NCBI RefSeq assembly: GCF_910594005.1
Contig: NC_057845.1
Location: 5,552,001-5,616,000, forward strand
DNA: 64,000 nucleotides
Source: Cervus elaphus
Lineage: Eukaryota > Chordata > Mammalia > Artiodactyla > Cervidae
Direction of reading: 5' to 3'
Part shown: piece by piece, positions 44,346 to 55,625 of the stretch
How positions within the stretch are numbered: position 1 is the first letter of the stretch
Layout: each line of letters begins with the position of its first letter
The notes under the pieces: generated by a model
What the model was told of the DNA's origin: nothing
What the model saw: the letters and a program-made list of their open reading frames with translations, nothing else
Database searches by the model: none
Program-made: the position numbers and the translations under genes

Positions 44346-44779
44346 TGTGAAAAGCATTCTTCTAGACCTTAGGATTTACAAAAGAACAAGTCTTAGTTCC
44401 TGCCCTTAGAGGACCTGGGATGCTACTTTAGAGATGAAGTCATATAATAAACCTGTAACTACAACTCCATGTATTCCATGAGGGAAAGAGTTGAAAACCT
44501 GAGGAGCCTGGAGAAAGCTTCTTGGAGGGAATGACATTTAGCTGAGGAGCTAAAGCTAAAAAGGCTGCCTCTGAGTTGCTCTCAGATAAGCAGACAGGCG
44601 CCCCCCAGGAGAGGCGCCCCCCCAGGACAGGCAAAGCAAGCCCCAGGCCCAGGTTAGATGCCACTTCTTCCGAGCGGTCAGAAGTTACTTGTTCCCCAGG
44701 GCCCACTCCCCTTTCCCTCCTCTCTCCAGATGGATTTTATAAACAAGATAAAATCAGAACTTAAAAAGCTAAACAGACT
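44346..44779. other. Unassigned non-coding sequence
   Basis: No repeat or gene recognised. Confidence 0.3.
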
Positions 44780-45310
44780 CCGCGCGGCCTCTTTCACTAG
44801 CCAGAGCAGCCCAGGACTGTTTTTCCAGACGTTTTCCCAGCCTATTTGTAGGAGAGGCCAGAGGTAAGGAGTGTCAAGAGGGAGCAAGTGCTGGAAGGGA
44901 AGGGGGGCCCCCCGCCCCGGTACCGTCCGGGCCAGCCAGGGAGATCTCCGTCACCTGAACAAACACGGCGCCTCCTACCTCCATGTTTTATGACCATTCC
45001 CATCCCCGCTCTCCTCCCACCTCTGCCCCAGAAACCCAGCCCGCACCCCCATCATTCTCTTCCCAGGAGAGACTTTAATTCAGCTCCAGGGCAGCGTTAG
45101 GCCAGCCCTATTCATCACTCGCAAATGCAGGCCGGCAGCATCACCTGCTGAGAACACGCACCCGAGGTTGGGCAGCTACGGGCCAACCCCTCTGCTTGAG
45201 GAGGGGCAAAGCTGCTCCGCATGCAGCCGGGGCGCTGATCCCGGGAAGGAAAGTCCCAGGCTGGGGGTTGTCGGGCCAGTGCCTGGCGCGAGTCCTGGGT
45301 TCCTTTCCGT
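44780..45310. other. CpG-enriched unique sequence (candidate regulatory region)
   Basis: CpG clusters at 44780 ('ctccgcgcggcc'), 44925-44970 ('ccccggtaccgtccgggc', 'acacggcgcc'), 45130-45310 ('gccggggcgctgatcccggg', 'ggcgcgagtcc'). No repeat recognised and no coding frame with resemblance. Could be a promoter-like or enhancer-like element; inference only. Confidence 0.4.
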
Positions 45311-45842
45311 CTTGCTCAGTGAGGGTGGAAGCATAAAGTAAGGCTACAGGTCAGTAACAAACTGTGAACCCCCCAGGATCTTAGGACCAAAACATTTATA
45401 TTTTACTGTTTAAACTTTGGATCGTAGGGGAAGACCAAAAGGGCCACTGGATCGGCAAGTTAAGCAAGTGCACTCTGTTGTACCCCAAGTATGGGGGAAG
45501 AGAAATCAGATGACATGTGGCTATAAAAATAGTTGTAAAGAAGAAGAAGGAAGAGGAAGAGGAGGGGAAGAAGACTCAGTAAGAGACTACCCAAGGCAGT
45601 TTGGTCTTAGAGTCCATAAGCTTAATGGCTCTGCTGTGGAAGCCACAGAGCCTGGCCTCTGCTTTCCCTGATTTTAAGTACTTGGATGTCAACAGGCACA
45701 GTCAGGCCACTAAACCTGTCCAGAGACCCAGAGGGTTGAAAGCTACATCCCCTGCTCCCAGCTTTGGAACTGGAGGGGCTGATGAGGAAGTCCAGACTCC
45801 AGTCTGGTCTGGGGCTTGGAGGCCATCCTGTAAGCTCTGTTT
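45311..45842. other. Unassigned non-coding sequence
   Basis: Short GAA/GGA-rich run at 45538-45575. Confidence 0.3.
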
Positions 45843-45970
45843 CTCAAAGGGTCACCTGCTGTAGAATCAATCTGAGGGATTGTTCAAAGGCAGGAGTCTG
45901 AGCCCAGACCCATAGATTTAGAACTTTGGGAGGTGGGATGCTGAGAGCCTGCGTTTTAAACAAACCTTCC
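45843..45970. repeat. hAT/MER-type MITE fragment, decayed
   Basis: 'ctgagcccagacccatagat', 'gctgagagcctgcgttttaa' keep the order of a placental hAT MITE. Weak. Confidence 0.4.
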
Positions 45971-46254
45971 CGACCCCTCACCTGCCGCACTGGCCTCAGG
46001 GAGATCATCTCAGGAGAAAGCTGGATGGGCACGCAGGTGACTGCCTGCCTCCCGGCTCCCCTTCTGAGCTCACGTCTCTCCTCCCAGGGGCCAGGAGCTC
46101 TGAGCATGGGTCGCACATGTGCAGGCGGCATTTGATAGCATACCGGTCTTTCATTTTTTAGGGAGCAATTGTCACCCATACGGATCGCTGGCTTCTTTAG
46201 GCTGTGTATCATTCAGGGTTCTCCAAAAGAAATAAAGTCAACAGGAGATACATG

Positions 46255-46397
46255 CAGATGGATGGGTGGATTGATAGGTAAATAGATGGATGGATAGATC
46301 AGTCGATTAATAGGTAGGTAGATCTATAAATCCAAATCTATCTTTGGATCTATCTGTCTATCAGTGGATCTATCCATCCACCAATCTATCCATCTAA
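46255..46397. repeat. GATA-type then TATC-type microsatellite (inverted)
   Basis: Left half is gatggat/gatagat/aggtaggtagat, right half is atctatc/atccatcc. The halves are imperfect reverse complements of each other around about 46325. Confidence 0.85.
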
Positions 46398-46707
46398 GGG
46401 ATTTATTTTTAAAAAGCAATAGCCTCATGCAGTTCTGAGGGCTGTCAGGTCCAAAGCTGATGTCTGGCTGGGAGGCTGGATATTCCGGCAGGAGTTGATC
46501 TACAGTCTCGAGGCTGGATTTCTTCTTCTCCAGGAAGCCTCAGTTTTTTGCTCCTAAGGACTTTCAGTTCACTGGATGGGGCTCATCCATCTTATCAAGG
46601 GTAATCTCCTTTACTTTAAGTCGACTTATGTAGATGTTAACCACTTCTACAAATACCTTCCCAGAAACACCTAGATTAATATTTGATTCAGTAACCAGAC
46701 ACCCAGT

Positions 46708-46903
46708 GGGAATTCGCTCTATGACATAGGGAGCTCTGACCTGGTGCTCTGTACAACTACAGGGGTGGGATGGACTGGGAGGGTGGAAGGAGTTTCATGA
46801 GGGAGGGAACATAGGTAAACCTATGGCTGTTTCATGTTGATATATGGTAGAAACTAACACAGTATTGTAAACAAATAATCTTCCAAATTAAAAAAAAAAA
46901 AAC
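46708..46903 (+). mobile_element. L1 3' UTR tail
   Basis: 'gggaattcgctctatgacat', 'ctggtgctctgtacaactac', 'ggtagaaactaacacagtat' and an A12 tail. Inserted into the ancient repeat. Confidence 0.9.
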
Positions 46904-46990
46904 TTTTAAAAATGATGACATGTAAAAGAACCAAAAAACTGGGCACCAGAGCCTGGCAAAGTTGACATATAAAACTGACCATCACCAGGT

Positions 46991-47649
46991 ATTTCTTAAT
47001 TTAACATTTGCTGAATAGCACACAGTAATATAACTCTACAGTTTATGGTGAAAGCTGACTTCAAAGAGGAAGCAAATACCCACATCTGCTGCCAGGAAGA
47101 ATCTTTTTAAACTTACCCAAGGCAAAGGGTCACTTCAGGGCTAAGCATCCTAGGTTCAGCGAGCAATGACCTTGCATAATCCCTGTCTCATCCTGTCTCC
47201 TGGCAGCCCTGAGCTCTAGTCTCATTAAAGCACTTTAATTAAGATGAATGTTTATAAGCACCAAGGAAAAGTAAAATTGTGCCTTAATTACTTTGCCTCC
47301 AACCAAATAATTTTCCTAGGTATTCTTTCTTCCTGACCAAGAATTTTGAAAGAGACACAAAGGTGGGAGTAGGGGGGCACAGCTAAGGGAGGATTAACGT
47401 GTTGAGATTGGGGTTCTCAACCCGGGGTTTGTAGATTTCCTGAGGATCCCTGCTTGTTACGTATAAAAGGTGATGCATGTTTGTGTGTAAGTGCCTTTTT
47501 ATGAGGAGAGAATCCATACTTTTATGAGAGTCTCAAAATGGTAAATGACTCCCACATGGGTCCAGAAGCTTCTTACAGAGTTTGGAACGATAACTCCATC
47601 CCACTTAGAGGACAATGAGGTGGCTGATCAACTGAAAACCGTGATTTTT
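46991..47649. other. Unassigned non-coding sequence
   Basis: 47400-47530 ('gggttctcaacccggggttt') may be another decayed MITE. Otherwise nothing recognised. Confidence 0.3.
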
Positions 47650-48360
47650 TTTTTAAATAAACTTTATGTCTTAGAGCAACTTTATGCTCATTGCAAAATT
47701 GAATAGGAGGTGCAGAGATTTCCTATATACTCCTCACCCCCCTAAATACACAGTTTCCTTCATTATCCACACACCCCAATATTGTGGTACCTTTGCTACC
47801 ATCAATGAACTTACATTGACAAATGATTATCACTCAGAGTCCATAGTTTACATTAGGGTTTATTCTTTGTGTTTGGACCAATGTAGGGCGGGAATCCATC
47901 ATCATAGCATCATACAGAGTACTTTCACTGCTCTAAGAATCCTGTGTTCTGCCCATTCACTCCCCCTTCCCTTCTACCCACCCATAAGCACGGATCTCTT
48001 TACCGTCTCCATAGTTTTGCCTGTTTCAGAAAGTCATACGGTTGGAATCTTACAGTGTGCAGAATTTCCAGATTGGTTTCTTTCACTTAGTAACAGGCAC
48101 TTAAGTTTCCTTCATGTCTTTTCATGACTTGATGGCTCATTTCTCTTTAGTGCTGAATAATATTCCACTGTCTACAAGTAATACAGTTTATGCACTCACC
48201 TACTGAAGGGCATTTGGTTGCTTCTACCTTTGGCAATTATAAATAAAGCTGCTATAAACATCTTCATGAAAGTTTTTGTGTAGATGTAACTTTTCAACTC
48301 TTTTTGGTGAAAGAAGCATGTTTGCTGGGTTAATATGAATTTTATAGATGAATGAGGTTT
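47650..48360 (-). repeat. L1M 3' UTR and ORF2 end, reverse
   Basis: 'ttcctatatactcctcaccc', 'acagtttccttcattatcca', 'ggaccaatgtagggcgggaa', 'agtgctgaataatattccac', 'tttggcaattataaataaag'. A long L1M-type 3' end. Confidence 0.8.
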
Positions 48361-48477
48361 TCTTTAGGCTCATGACTTGAACTCTTTATTAGCCCAGTAA
48401 AAAAAGCCATTCCTGAGAGTAGAACGACTTCTCCACCTGAGACAGCAGGTTCTCAAACTGGCTGGACAGAGGGTTCC

Positions 48478-48680
48478 GGAACTGTGCAGTCCGGATTCAG
48501 AGATCAGCCACTTATGAGCTGTGTGGCCAGAGCAAGTTACGCACCTTCTCTGTGCCAGTTTGCTTGTGTGCAAAAGGGGAACAATAATCACAGCGTCTGC
48601 CTCTTAGGGGTGTCAGGTCGGAGTGAATTAACACGTGTAAAGCGCAGAGGGTCATTTTTGGCACCAAGTAAGAGTTAAAT
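48478..48680 (+). repeat. MIR SINE
   Basis: 'cacttatgagctgtgtggcc', 'caccttctctgtgccagttt', 'gtgaattaacacgtgtaaag', 'ttggcaccaagtaagagtta'. Confidence 0.83.
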
Positions 48681-48689
48681 TTGATCAAG

Positions 48690-49227
48690 CTTCCAAGTAT
48701 GTGGGGTCAGCCCTGGAATCGGCCTTTTTAACCGGCTCCCCTGGAGATTCTGTTTGCAGATACAGTTAACCACACGGCCCTGGACACGGGACTCAGCTGA
48801 ACGTGCCTATTCACAGAGCAGGCCCTGTTTTGCAAATCCGCGCTCATGTTGCCCAGGAATACCTGGGCAGCCTCTGCGCCCTGATGGCGGTGACGGCTCG
48901 TGGTCCTGGCGCAGCTGGGCGCTCTCCACTGGAGGGATGTGAGAGGCGACTCACAGAGTGGAGGCTGCTTCTGGACCCCGCAGTGAGGCAGGATACTATC
49001 CACATGTTTCCTGGCAACAGGGAGGGAACCAAGATGGCGGGCAGAGCATCGCAAGGAAGACCTGGACCACACGAGGACCATACATGGGGGGCGCCCACCT
49101 CTCGTGTGTGCAAGGGCTCCTTCCCCAGGTGCCTTCTCCCACCCTGTGCTCCTCTCTCAGGCCTTGCTTCTCTCTCTCTGGCTTTTCACTGTGGCCCCCA
49201 CTGTGGGGCCAAAGTTATAGAGCACCC
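48690..49227. other. Unassigned non-coding sequence
   Basis: Moderately CpG-containing. A 246-residue plus frame from 48803 is open only because it continues into BovB. Not a gene. Confidence 0.35.
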
Positions 49228-49238
49228 AGGGGGCATTT

Positions 49239-49790
49239 CCTTTCAGTTCAGTCACTCAGTCGTGTCGGACTCTGTGACCACATGGACTGAAGCATGCCAG
49301 GCCTCCCTGTCCATCACCAACTCCTGGAGTTTACTCAAACTCACGTCCATTGAGTCGGTGATGCCATCCAACCATCTCATCCTCTGTTGTCCCTTTCTCC
49401 TTCAGCCCTCAATCTTTCCCAGCGTCAGGGTCTTTTCAAATGAGTCAGCTCTTCGCATGAGGTGGCCAAAGTACTGGAGTTTCAGCTTCAGCATCAGTCC
49501 TGCCAATGAACATTCAGGACTGATTTCCTTTAGGATGGACTGATTTCCTTTAGGATGGACTGATTAGATCTCCTTGCAGTCCAAGGGACTCTCAAGACCC
49601 TTCTCCAACACCACAGTTCAAAAGCAGCAATTCTTCAGTGCTCAGCTTTCTTTATAGTCCAACTCTCACATCCATACATGACTACTGGGAAAACCATAGC
49701 CTTGACTAGACAGACCTTTGCTGGCAAAGGTGTCTGGCAGCAAAATGTCTCTGCTTTTTAATGGCTAGGTTGGTCATAACTTTTATTCCA
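49239..49790 (-). mobile_element. BovB LINE 3' fragment with TSD and internal 20-bp duplication
   Basis: Reverse BovB, 552 bp, bracketed by agggggcattt at 49228-49238 and 49791-49801. Within it a 20-bp unit tgatttcctttaggatggac is tandemly duplicated at 49521-49560. Confidence 0.97.
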
Positions 49791-49801
49791 AGGGGGCATT
49801 T

Positions 49802-50189
49802 AGATTCCAAATTATCCTAGAAGGCGATTTCCTCAGCTCTGTTTACGGGGACCTGGATGTGATGCTTCCAGACAAATCGGCCAGACTCGGGACCAGTCAC
49901 TGAGTTGATGCCCAGAAGTGCTGGCAGCAGAAGGGACAGTCGAGAGGGGGAAGTGCCTCGATGCCCAGGCCAGCACGAGTGTGGCCCCATGTCAGAGCAG
50001 CCCCTGTACCACCAGGGGTGACATGGTGGGAGAACAGGGCCTGAGGAGGCGCCAGACCCAGACAGAGACAGGCAGAGAGAGGGGAGGAGCCCCGTCAGAA
50101 GTGGAAACTCAAAAGGGAAGAAATGAAGGCTTTGCTTCTCTGGTGGGGCTGGCCCTCAGCTCAGCCTTGCTCACAATAATAAAGTGCAA
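49802..50189. other. Unassigned non-coding sequence
   Basis: No repeat or gene recognised. Confidence 0.3.
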
Positions 50190-50382
50190 ATGAAAGTGAA
50201 GTCGCTCAGTCATGTCTGACTCTTCGCGATCCCATGGACGGTAGCCCGCCAGGCTCTTCTGTGTATGGAATTCTCCAGGCAAGAATACTGAAGTGGGCTG
50301 CCATTCCCTTCTCCGGGGGGTCTTCCTGACCTGGGGATCGAACCCAGGTTTCCTGCATTGCAGGCAAGAGACTGCCTCTCAG
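50190..50382 (-). mobile_element. Bov-tA SINE
   Basis: Reverse Bov-tA: 'gaaagtgaagtcgctcagtc' to 'gcaagagactgcctctcagg'. The head is degenerate. Confidence 0.94.
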
Positions 50383-50587
50383 GAAAATAGGTGGACATCA
50401 AGTGACCTTAGCTGTGATGGGGAGACACAGGCCCCCACCAGGACACGGCCTGGGGACATCCAGAGAGTAAGTCACAAATCCCAGCACTAATCCCCACCAC
50501 TGCTACAGTTCAGGGCCTTCATAGGAGCCAGGCCTGCTTGGGGACTCTTGACAACAATCCCATAAACTAAGCCTTAGTGTTAGAGGC

Positions 50588-50820
50588 GCCAGAAATCAGA
50601 AGTGGGGACTCTGGAGCCAGGAAGCCAGGTTCAAACCCCAGCTCTGCCTCTGACTAGCTGTGTGATTTTGAACTAGTTTTCTTAATTTCTCTGATCCTCA
50701 GTTTCCTAATCTGTAAAATGGGTATGACCAAAGGAGTTCTTGCCTCTGTGAGCTGCTGTGAAGGTTAAATGGAACGATCCACATACAGCATCGAGCAGAG
50801 TGCGGGGAGCCCAGGGACTG
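50588..50820 (+). repeat. MIR SINE, well preserved
   Basis: 'gactctggagccaggaagcc', 'ccagctctgcctctgactag', 'cctcagtttcctaatctgta', 'gctgctgtgaaggttaaatg'. Confidence 0.9.
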
Positions 50821-51510
50821 GAATGGCAGCTGATGACACAGTGTTCCTGTTTTATTTCGGCTCCTTTTAGGTGGATTCTCAGAGTTGTGCTCACGTGGCT
50901 GTATCAGGGGAGGAAGAAGAGCAGAGAGGTAGGCAGACTGACACTCTCTGAACGAAGGGATCTGGATCCACCGAAAAGGACATGCTTCTTAAAATGTGCT
51001 TACGTGTTTTCCCCTGCCACACTTTAAGGACAGCAACTACAACTGCAAACAACCTTCCACGTGACCATGGAAATGCAGACATCTAACTGCGCAGTAGAAG
51101 CAACCAAACTTTCCTCCTTGTGGGGAGACTGTCTGCAAAGGACAAGAGTTTTTCTTTGGTGAAAAAAAGAACCATCCATTTGGAATGTTGACAATAATTA
51201 TACTGAGGGAGGGAGGAAAGTAGGGGAGAAAGAAAAGCAAAATCCTTCGAGACTTATCATGATCCTAAAATGCAAATTTTTGCGTGTGTGGCCTCTCTCC
51301 CCGGCAGGTCTCCTGCACACAGTTGATCGAGCTTTACGATAAAAGCCACCATACCCGATTATAGACATACTATGCTTGCACCTTTTGGGTTGAGAGTCAA
51401 AAGCATCGTATACGAAGGTCATCATTTTGCTATGAGGCTGTAGAAAGAATAAGAGTCATCTGGACGTGGGGGCTAGCAGATATGCTGGTGAATGCAAGCG
51501 GGAAGCAAGA
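50821..51510. other. Unassigned non-coding sequence
   Basis: No repeat or gene recognised. Confidence 0.35.
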
Positions 51511-51763
51511 GAACTTCCCTGGTGGCCCAGCGGTTAAGAATCCACCTTCCTATGCAGGGGACACAGGTTCGACCCCTGGTCTCGAAACTAGGATCCCATA
51601 TGCTACAGGGCAATGAAGTCCACGTGCCACAACTGCCGAGCCCACATGCCCTAGACCCTACACGCCACAACTGGAGAAGCCCATGGGCCCCAGCAGCGAT
51701 CCTGCATGACGCAACTAACACCCAACACAGACAAATAAACAATTTATTTTTAAAAAAGGATAG
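51511..51763 (+). mobile_element. CHR-type SINE, long form
   Basis: 'gaacttccctggtggcccag', 'ggttcgacccctggtctcga', repeated 'gccacaactg' units, A-rich tail. Two to three internal units of the kind amplified at 21819-22420. Confidence 0.95.
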
Positions 51764-51967
51764 AACTGGAAGGAAAGAGAAGTAACTCAAATGGGATCCT
51801 ATACCATCTACATTATTTTATATCATATAAGATAATACTGATGTAGATACTGACAGACAATTTATCTTATAAGCAGACGACATAAATGCATGATGTGAAT
51901 AAATAGAGTACATGACTGTAAATGTATTTTCTATTCCTTATGATTTTCTTTTTGCTTTATTTTTTAA

Positions 51968-52130
51968 AAGATTTTTTATTATAGTTGATTTACAGTGCTG
52001 TGTTAGTTTCAGGAGTACAGCAAAGTGAATCAGTTATACATACACCTATTTTTAATTTTGTCCCATATAGGCTACTACAGAGCATTGAGAAGAGATCCTG
52101 GAGCTATACCAAGGAGGTTAGGACTCTTGG
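51968..52130 (-). mobile_element. L1 3' UTR fragment
   Basis: 'tttttattatagttgattta', 'gctgtgttagtttcaggagt', 'gcaaagtgaatcagttatac': the reverse of an artiodactyl L1 3' UTR. Confidence 0.88.
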
Positions 52131-52144
52131 TAGGTTCTTACTGG

Positions 52145-52383
52145 CTATCTATTTTCTTAGTTTTCTTAACAACATTTTGTTTTCTCTAGCTTACCTTAAT
52201 GTAAAAATACATTATCTAATACATATTAGTATAACATACAAAATAAGTGTGAATTCACTATGTTCTTTGTAAGGCTTCCATTCAACAGAAGTCTATTAGT
52301 AGTTAAGTTGTGAGGGGAGTTAAAAGTTATATGTGAAATTTTGGCTGCGACCCTGACCCTGTGTTATTCAAGGGTCAACTGTA
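52145..52383 (+). mobile_element. Tigger1 DNA transposon 3' end (TcMar-Tigger)
   Basis: 'ttcttaacaacattttgttt', 'tctctagcttaccttaatgt', 'ctattagtagttaagttgtg', then the terminal inverted repeat ending 'attcaagggtcaactgta'. Only the right end remains; the left is abutted by the L1 fragment. Confidence 0.85.
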
Positions 52384-52669
52384 ACATGTTTACATATACT
52401 CAAAATAAAAGCAAGTGTATTTGTAATTATAATAATGTTTGTACATATATGAATATACTTATTTAAAATGCATCTGCACAGCCTTCCTGCAATGACTAGT
52501 GTCCAGGTACCTTGGAGGCACTTCAGAAACACTGGTTGCGTAAGTGTCTATAGGTTTAGCTGTGGGTTTAGGATCACAGTCCCAAGCACGGGGCTCCCTG
52601 CCTGTCATCCTTAAGGCCCAGGTAGCAGTGAAATGTCTCTTGGCCGCATGTTATTCAGACTATGAGTTC
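52384..52669. other. Unassigned AT-rich sequence
   Basis: No repeat or gene recognised. Confidence 0.3.
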
Positions 52670-52679
52670 CTAGAGGGCA

Positions 52680-52906
52680 ACACATGCTAAGTCGCTTCAG
52701 TCGTGTCAGACTCTTTTGCAACCCCATGGACTGTAGCCTGTCTAGCTCTTCTGTCCATGGCATTTCCCAGGTAAGAATTCTGGAGTGGGTTGCCATTTCC
52801 TCCTCCAAGTGATCTTCCTGACCCAGGTATCAAACCTGAGTTTTTAACATCTCCTGCATCAGGAGGCAGGTTCTTTTACCACTAGTGCCACCTGCAAAGC
52901 CAGTCT
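52680..52906 (-). mobile_element. Bov-tA SINE with TSD
   Basis: Reverse Bov-tA. TSD ctagagggca at 52670-52679 and 52907-52916. Abuts a BovB on the right. Confidence 0.95.
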
Positions 52907-52916
52907 CTAGAGGGCA

Positions 52917-53250
52917 GTTCAATTCAGTTTAGTTCAGTCGCTCAGTCGTATCCAACCCTTTGTGACCCCATGGACTGTGACCACCAGGCCTCCTTGCCCA
53001 TCACCAACTCCTGGAGTTTACTCAAACTCATGTCCATCGAGTCAGTGATGCCATCCAACCATCTCATCCTCTGTTGTCCCCTTCTCCTCCCACTTTCAAT
53101 CTTTCCCAGCATCAAGGTCTTTTCCAATGAGTCAGTTCTTCACATCAGGTGGCCAAAGTATTAAGAGTTTCAGCTTCAACATCAGTCCTTCCAATGAATA
53201 TTCAGGACTGATTTCCTTTAGGATGGACTGGTTGGATCTCCTTGTTGTAT
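52917..53250 (-). mobile_element. BovB LINE 3' fragment
   Basis: Reverse BovB from 'ttcaattcagtttagttcag' to 'ggatggactggttggatctc'. Confidence 0.95.
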
Positions 53251-53899
53251 GTGGCAAATATTCCACATTGTCCACATGGTAAATTTTTAGACAAATAATG
53301 CAGCAAAGGGGCTCATGACTAGCCAACATTGTGGCCTAGGACATAGTCTCCAGGAGACAGATGGCCAGACAGACGAATCTCTGAAAGCCCCAGGGTCATG
53401 GGACACACATAAATATCACACTTGGGAGAGGAGCCTCGCAGGGAGGGTCTTCACTGGACAGTCACTTCCATCCTCAACAAAGCACATTGGTGCCCACATG
53501 AATGCCCGAGGTGGAGACAGCATTCCCCCGGCTCAGGCTGATAATTCAGCAAAGAAAAAGTTGCATCAGAGACCTCTGACTGGGGGCCAGAGTTGGAGAT
53601 GGCCTCTCACTCCTGTTGCTCCTGGCTGAGAAATGCTGCTCTGTGCAGGGGTCCTTTCAGCGCCTTGCAGAGAATCACGGGCTGCTGGGGACAACAGCCC
53701 CCCATCCCCACCCCAGGACCTACTGGGCAGCTTTGGGGGGCGGAGGCTCAGAGAATCTCCATCTCTTTATCTCCCTTCTTCCTTCCCCTTTCCTGCTTCC
53801 CCACCCCGCCAAGACTGCAGAGTGGGAGAAAGTCATGCATTAAATGTTTGGAAAGGATTAGTTCATAAAGACAGATCAGATGGTTAGCTTTGGGGAAGG
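53251..53899. other. Unassigned non-coding sequence
   Basis: No repeat or gene recognised. 53590-53890 is open in three overlapping frames without resemblance. Confidence 0.35.
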
Positions 53900-54536
53900 G
53901 GGAGGACAAAGCTGGATCCTTCACTTTAACTTAGACTGAAATTAATTCCAGATGGCTTAAAGAATTAAACATAAAACATGAGCCATAAAAAAAAAAAAAC
54001 ACAACACTTCAAAGGTGCAGCGGGTTAGAGGATGATCCCGCAGAAGAATTTCCCAAACATAAAAGCAAGGGAAGGAGTCACAAAGAAAGAATTGTTGGAT
54101 ATGAATACATAAAGATATATAAAACTTCTCCACACCAAAAAGTTACCCCCAAAAGTTAAAGGGCAAGTTGCAAAATATCTGCAAGATATAGGACAGTAAC
54201 ATAACAATAGAGTTAATTTTATTAGTGTTTACAGAATTCTTACAAAACAATAAGAAAATAGAAAAAATAGCAAAATAGGTAAGAAATGCAAATATATATT
54301 TCACAAAAGAAATGCAAATGGATAATATGCATATGAAAATGGTAAGAAAAAACCAAATCAAATAAACGTGAAATAAACATGAAAACAAATAAATGTGATT
54401 TAATCCAACAACAAAATAGAATTTTACTTAGCAAAATTTGGAAAATTTTGTTGTTCTAAGGATATATTTCTGATCATACAAGTACATTACCATAAATTAG
54501 TGCAACTTCTCTGGAAAAGCAAGTAGAAATAAATAT

Positions 54537-54748
54537 TGTTGTTGTTTAGTTGCTATGTCATGTCTGACTCTTTTGCAACCCCACGGACTGTAGCCCGCCA
54601 GGCTTCTCTGTCCATGGGATTTCCCAGGCAAGAATACTGGAGTGGGTAGCCATTTCCTTTTCTAGGAGATATTTCCAGCCCAGGGATCAAACCCGTGTCT
54701 CCTGCTTGGCAGGCAGATTCTTTACCACTGAGCCGCCAGGGAAACCCA
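54537..54748 (-). mobile_element. Bov-tA SINE inside L1M
   Basis: Reverse Bov-tA: 'gtttagttgctatgtcatgt' to 'ccactgagccgccagggaaa'. Flanks aaataaat and aaatacat may be its TSD. Confidence 0.95.
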
Positions 54749-54818
54749 AATACATGCCTACCCTTTGAAAGACAGTTCCTGCTTTTGGAATCTATTGTAA
54801 GGAGATAATAAGAGGCTA

Positions 54819-55030
54819 GGGCTTCCCTGGTGGCTCAGAGGTTAAAGCATCTGCCTGCAATGCGGGAGACCCGGGTTCAATCCCTGGGTCTCCAGGAAGA
54901 TCCCCTGGAGAAGGAAATGGCAACCCACTCCAGTATTCTTGCCTGGAGAATCCCATGAACCGAGGAGCCTGGTAGGCTACAGTCCACGGGGTCACAGAGT
55001 CAGACACGAGTGAAAATCAATCAATCAATC
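54819..55030 (+). mobile_element. Bov-tA SINE inside L1M, perfect TSD
   Basis: Near-consensus Bov-tA ending in (caat)n. Perfect 12-bp TSD aataagaggcta at 54807-54818 and 55031-55042. Confidence 0.97.
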
Positions 55031-55261
55031 AATAAGAGGCTAAAAACGTGGATGAAGACTTACACTTAAAGATATTCTGTGTGGCATTTATAACATTGGG
55101 AAACTGAGAAAACCCAAATGTCTATCGGCTGGGAACTCACTTGAAAAGGGCACATCCATGTGATGTGGTATCAACTAATCAAGGACACCCATCGCCCAAC
55201 ACTAAATGAATAAAACTAACCCTTTAGAACCCTGTATACAAATAAGATCCCAGTTTTGGAG

Positions 55262-55366
55262 TGTCTGTCTCTTTCTCCCTCATTTCTCTCTCTGTCTCTG
55301 TCTATCTTTCTATCTCTCTGTCTCTCTCCATTTTTCTGTCTCTCTCTCTCACACACACACACACAA
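55262..55366. repeat. (TCTG/TC)n then (CA)n compound microsatellite
   Basis: tctctctgtctctgtctatc-type run passing into ctctctcacacacacacaca. Confidence 0.93.
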
Positions 55367-55413
55367 CTACAAGGAAATTAACCAAGATATTAATAGAGGT
55401 TGTCTCTGATAGG

Positions 55414-55625
55414 TGAGGCTTCCATGGTGGTTCCGATGGCAAAGAATCCACCTGCAATGCAGGAGACCCAGGTTCAATCCCTGGGTTGGGAAGATCTCCT
55501 GGAGAAGGGAATGGCAACCCACCCCAGTATTCTTGCCTGGAAAATGCCGTGGACAGAGGAGCCTGGCGGGCTAAGGTCGACAAGGGTAGCAAAGAGTTGG
55601 ACACGACTGAGGGACTAACACACTT
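55414..55625 (+). mobile_element. Bov-tA SINE inside L1M, TSD
   Basis: Full Bov-tA with TSD tctgatagg at 55405-55413 and 55626-55634. Confidence 0.96.

Larger units (their letters stand above)
46205..46990 (+). repeat. Ancient interspersed repeat (family also at 818-1118), containing a GATA/TATC run and an L1
   Basis: 'cattcagggttctccaaaag' start; 'ttttgctcctaaggactttc'; 'ttatgtagatgttaaccact'; after the L1, 'aactgggcaccagagcctgg' and 'aaagttgacatataaaactg'. The pieces are colinear with the copy near the left edge. Confidence 0.6.

Noticed and set aside
44142..44372. 76-residue ORF with PSIHPS-type repeats
   Set aside because: Translation of the (TCCA)n microsatellite.
48803..49543. 246-residue ORF, the longest in the window
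   Set aside because: Its second half translates reverse BovB and the first half has no family resemblance.
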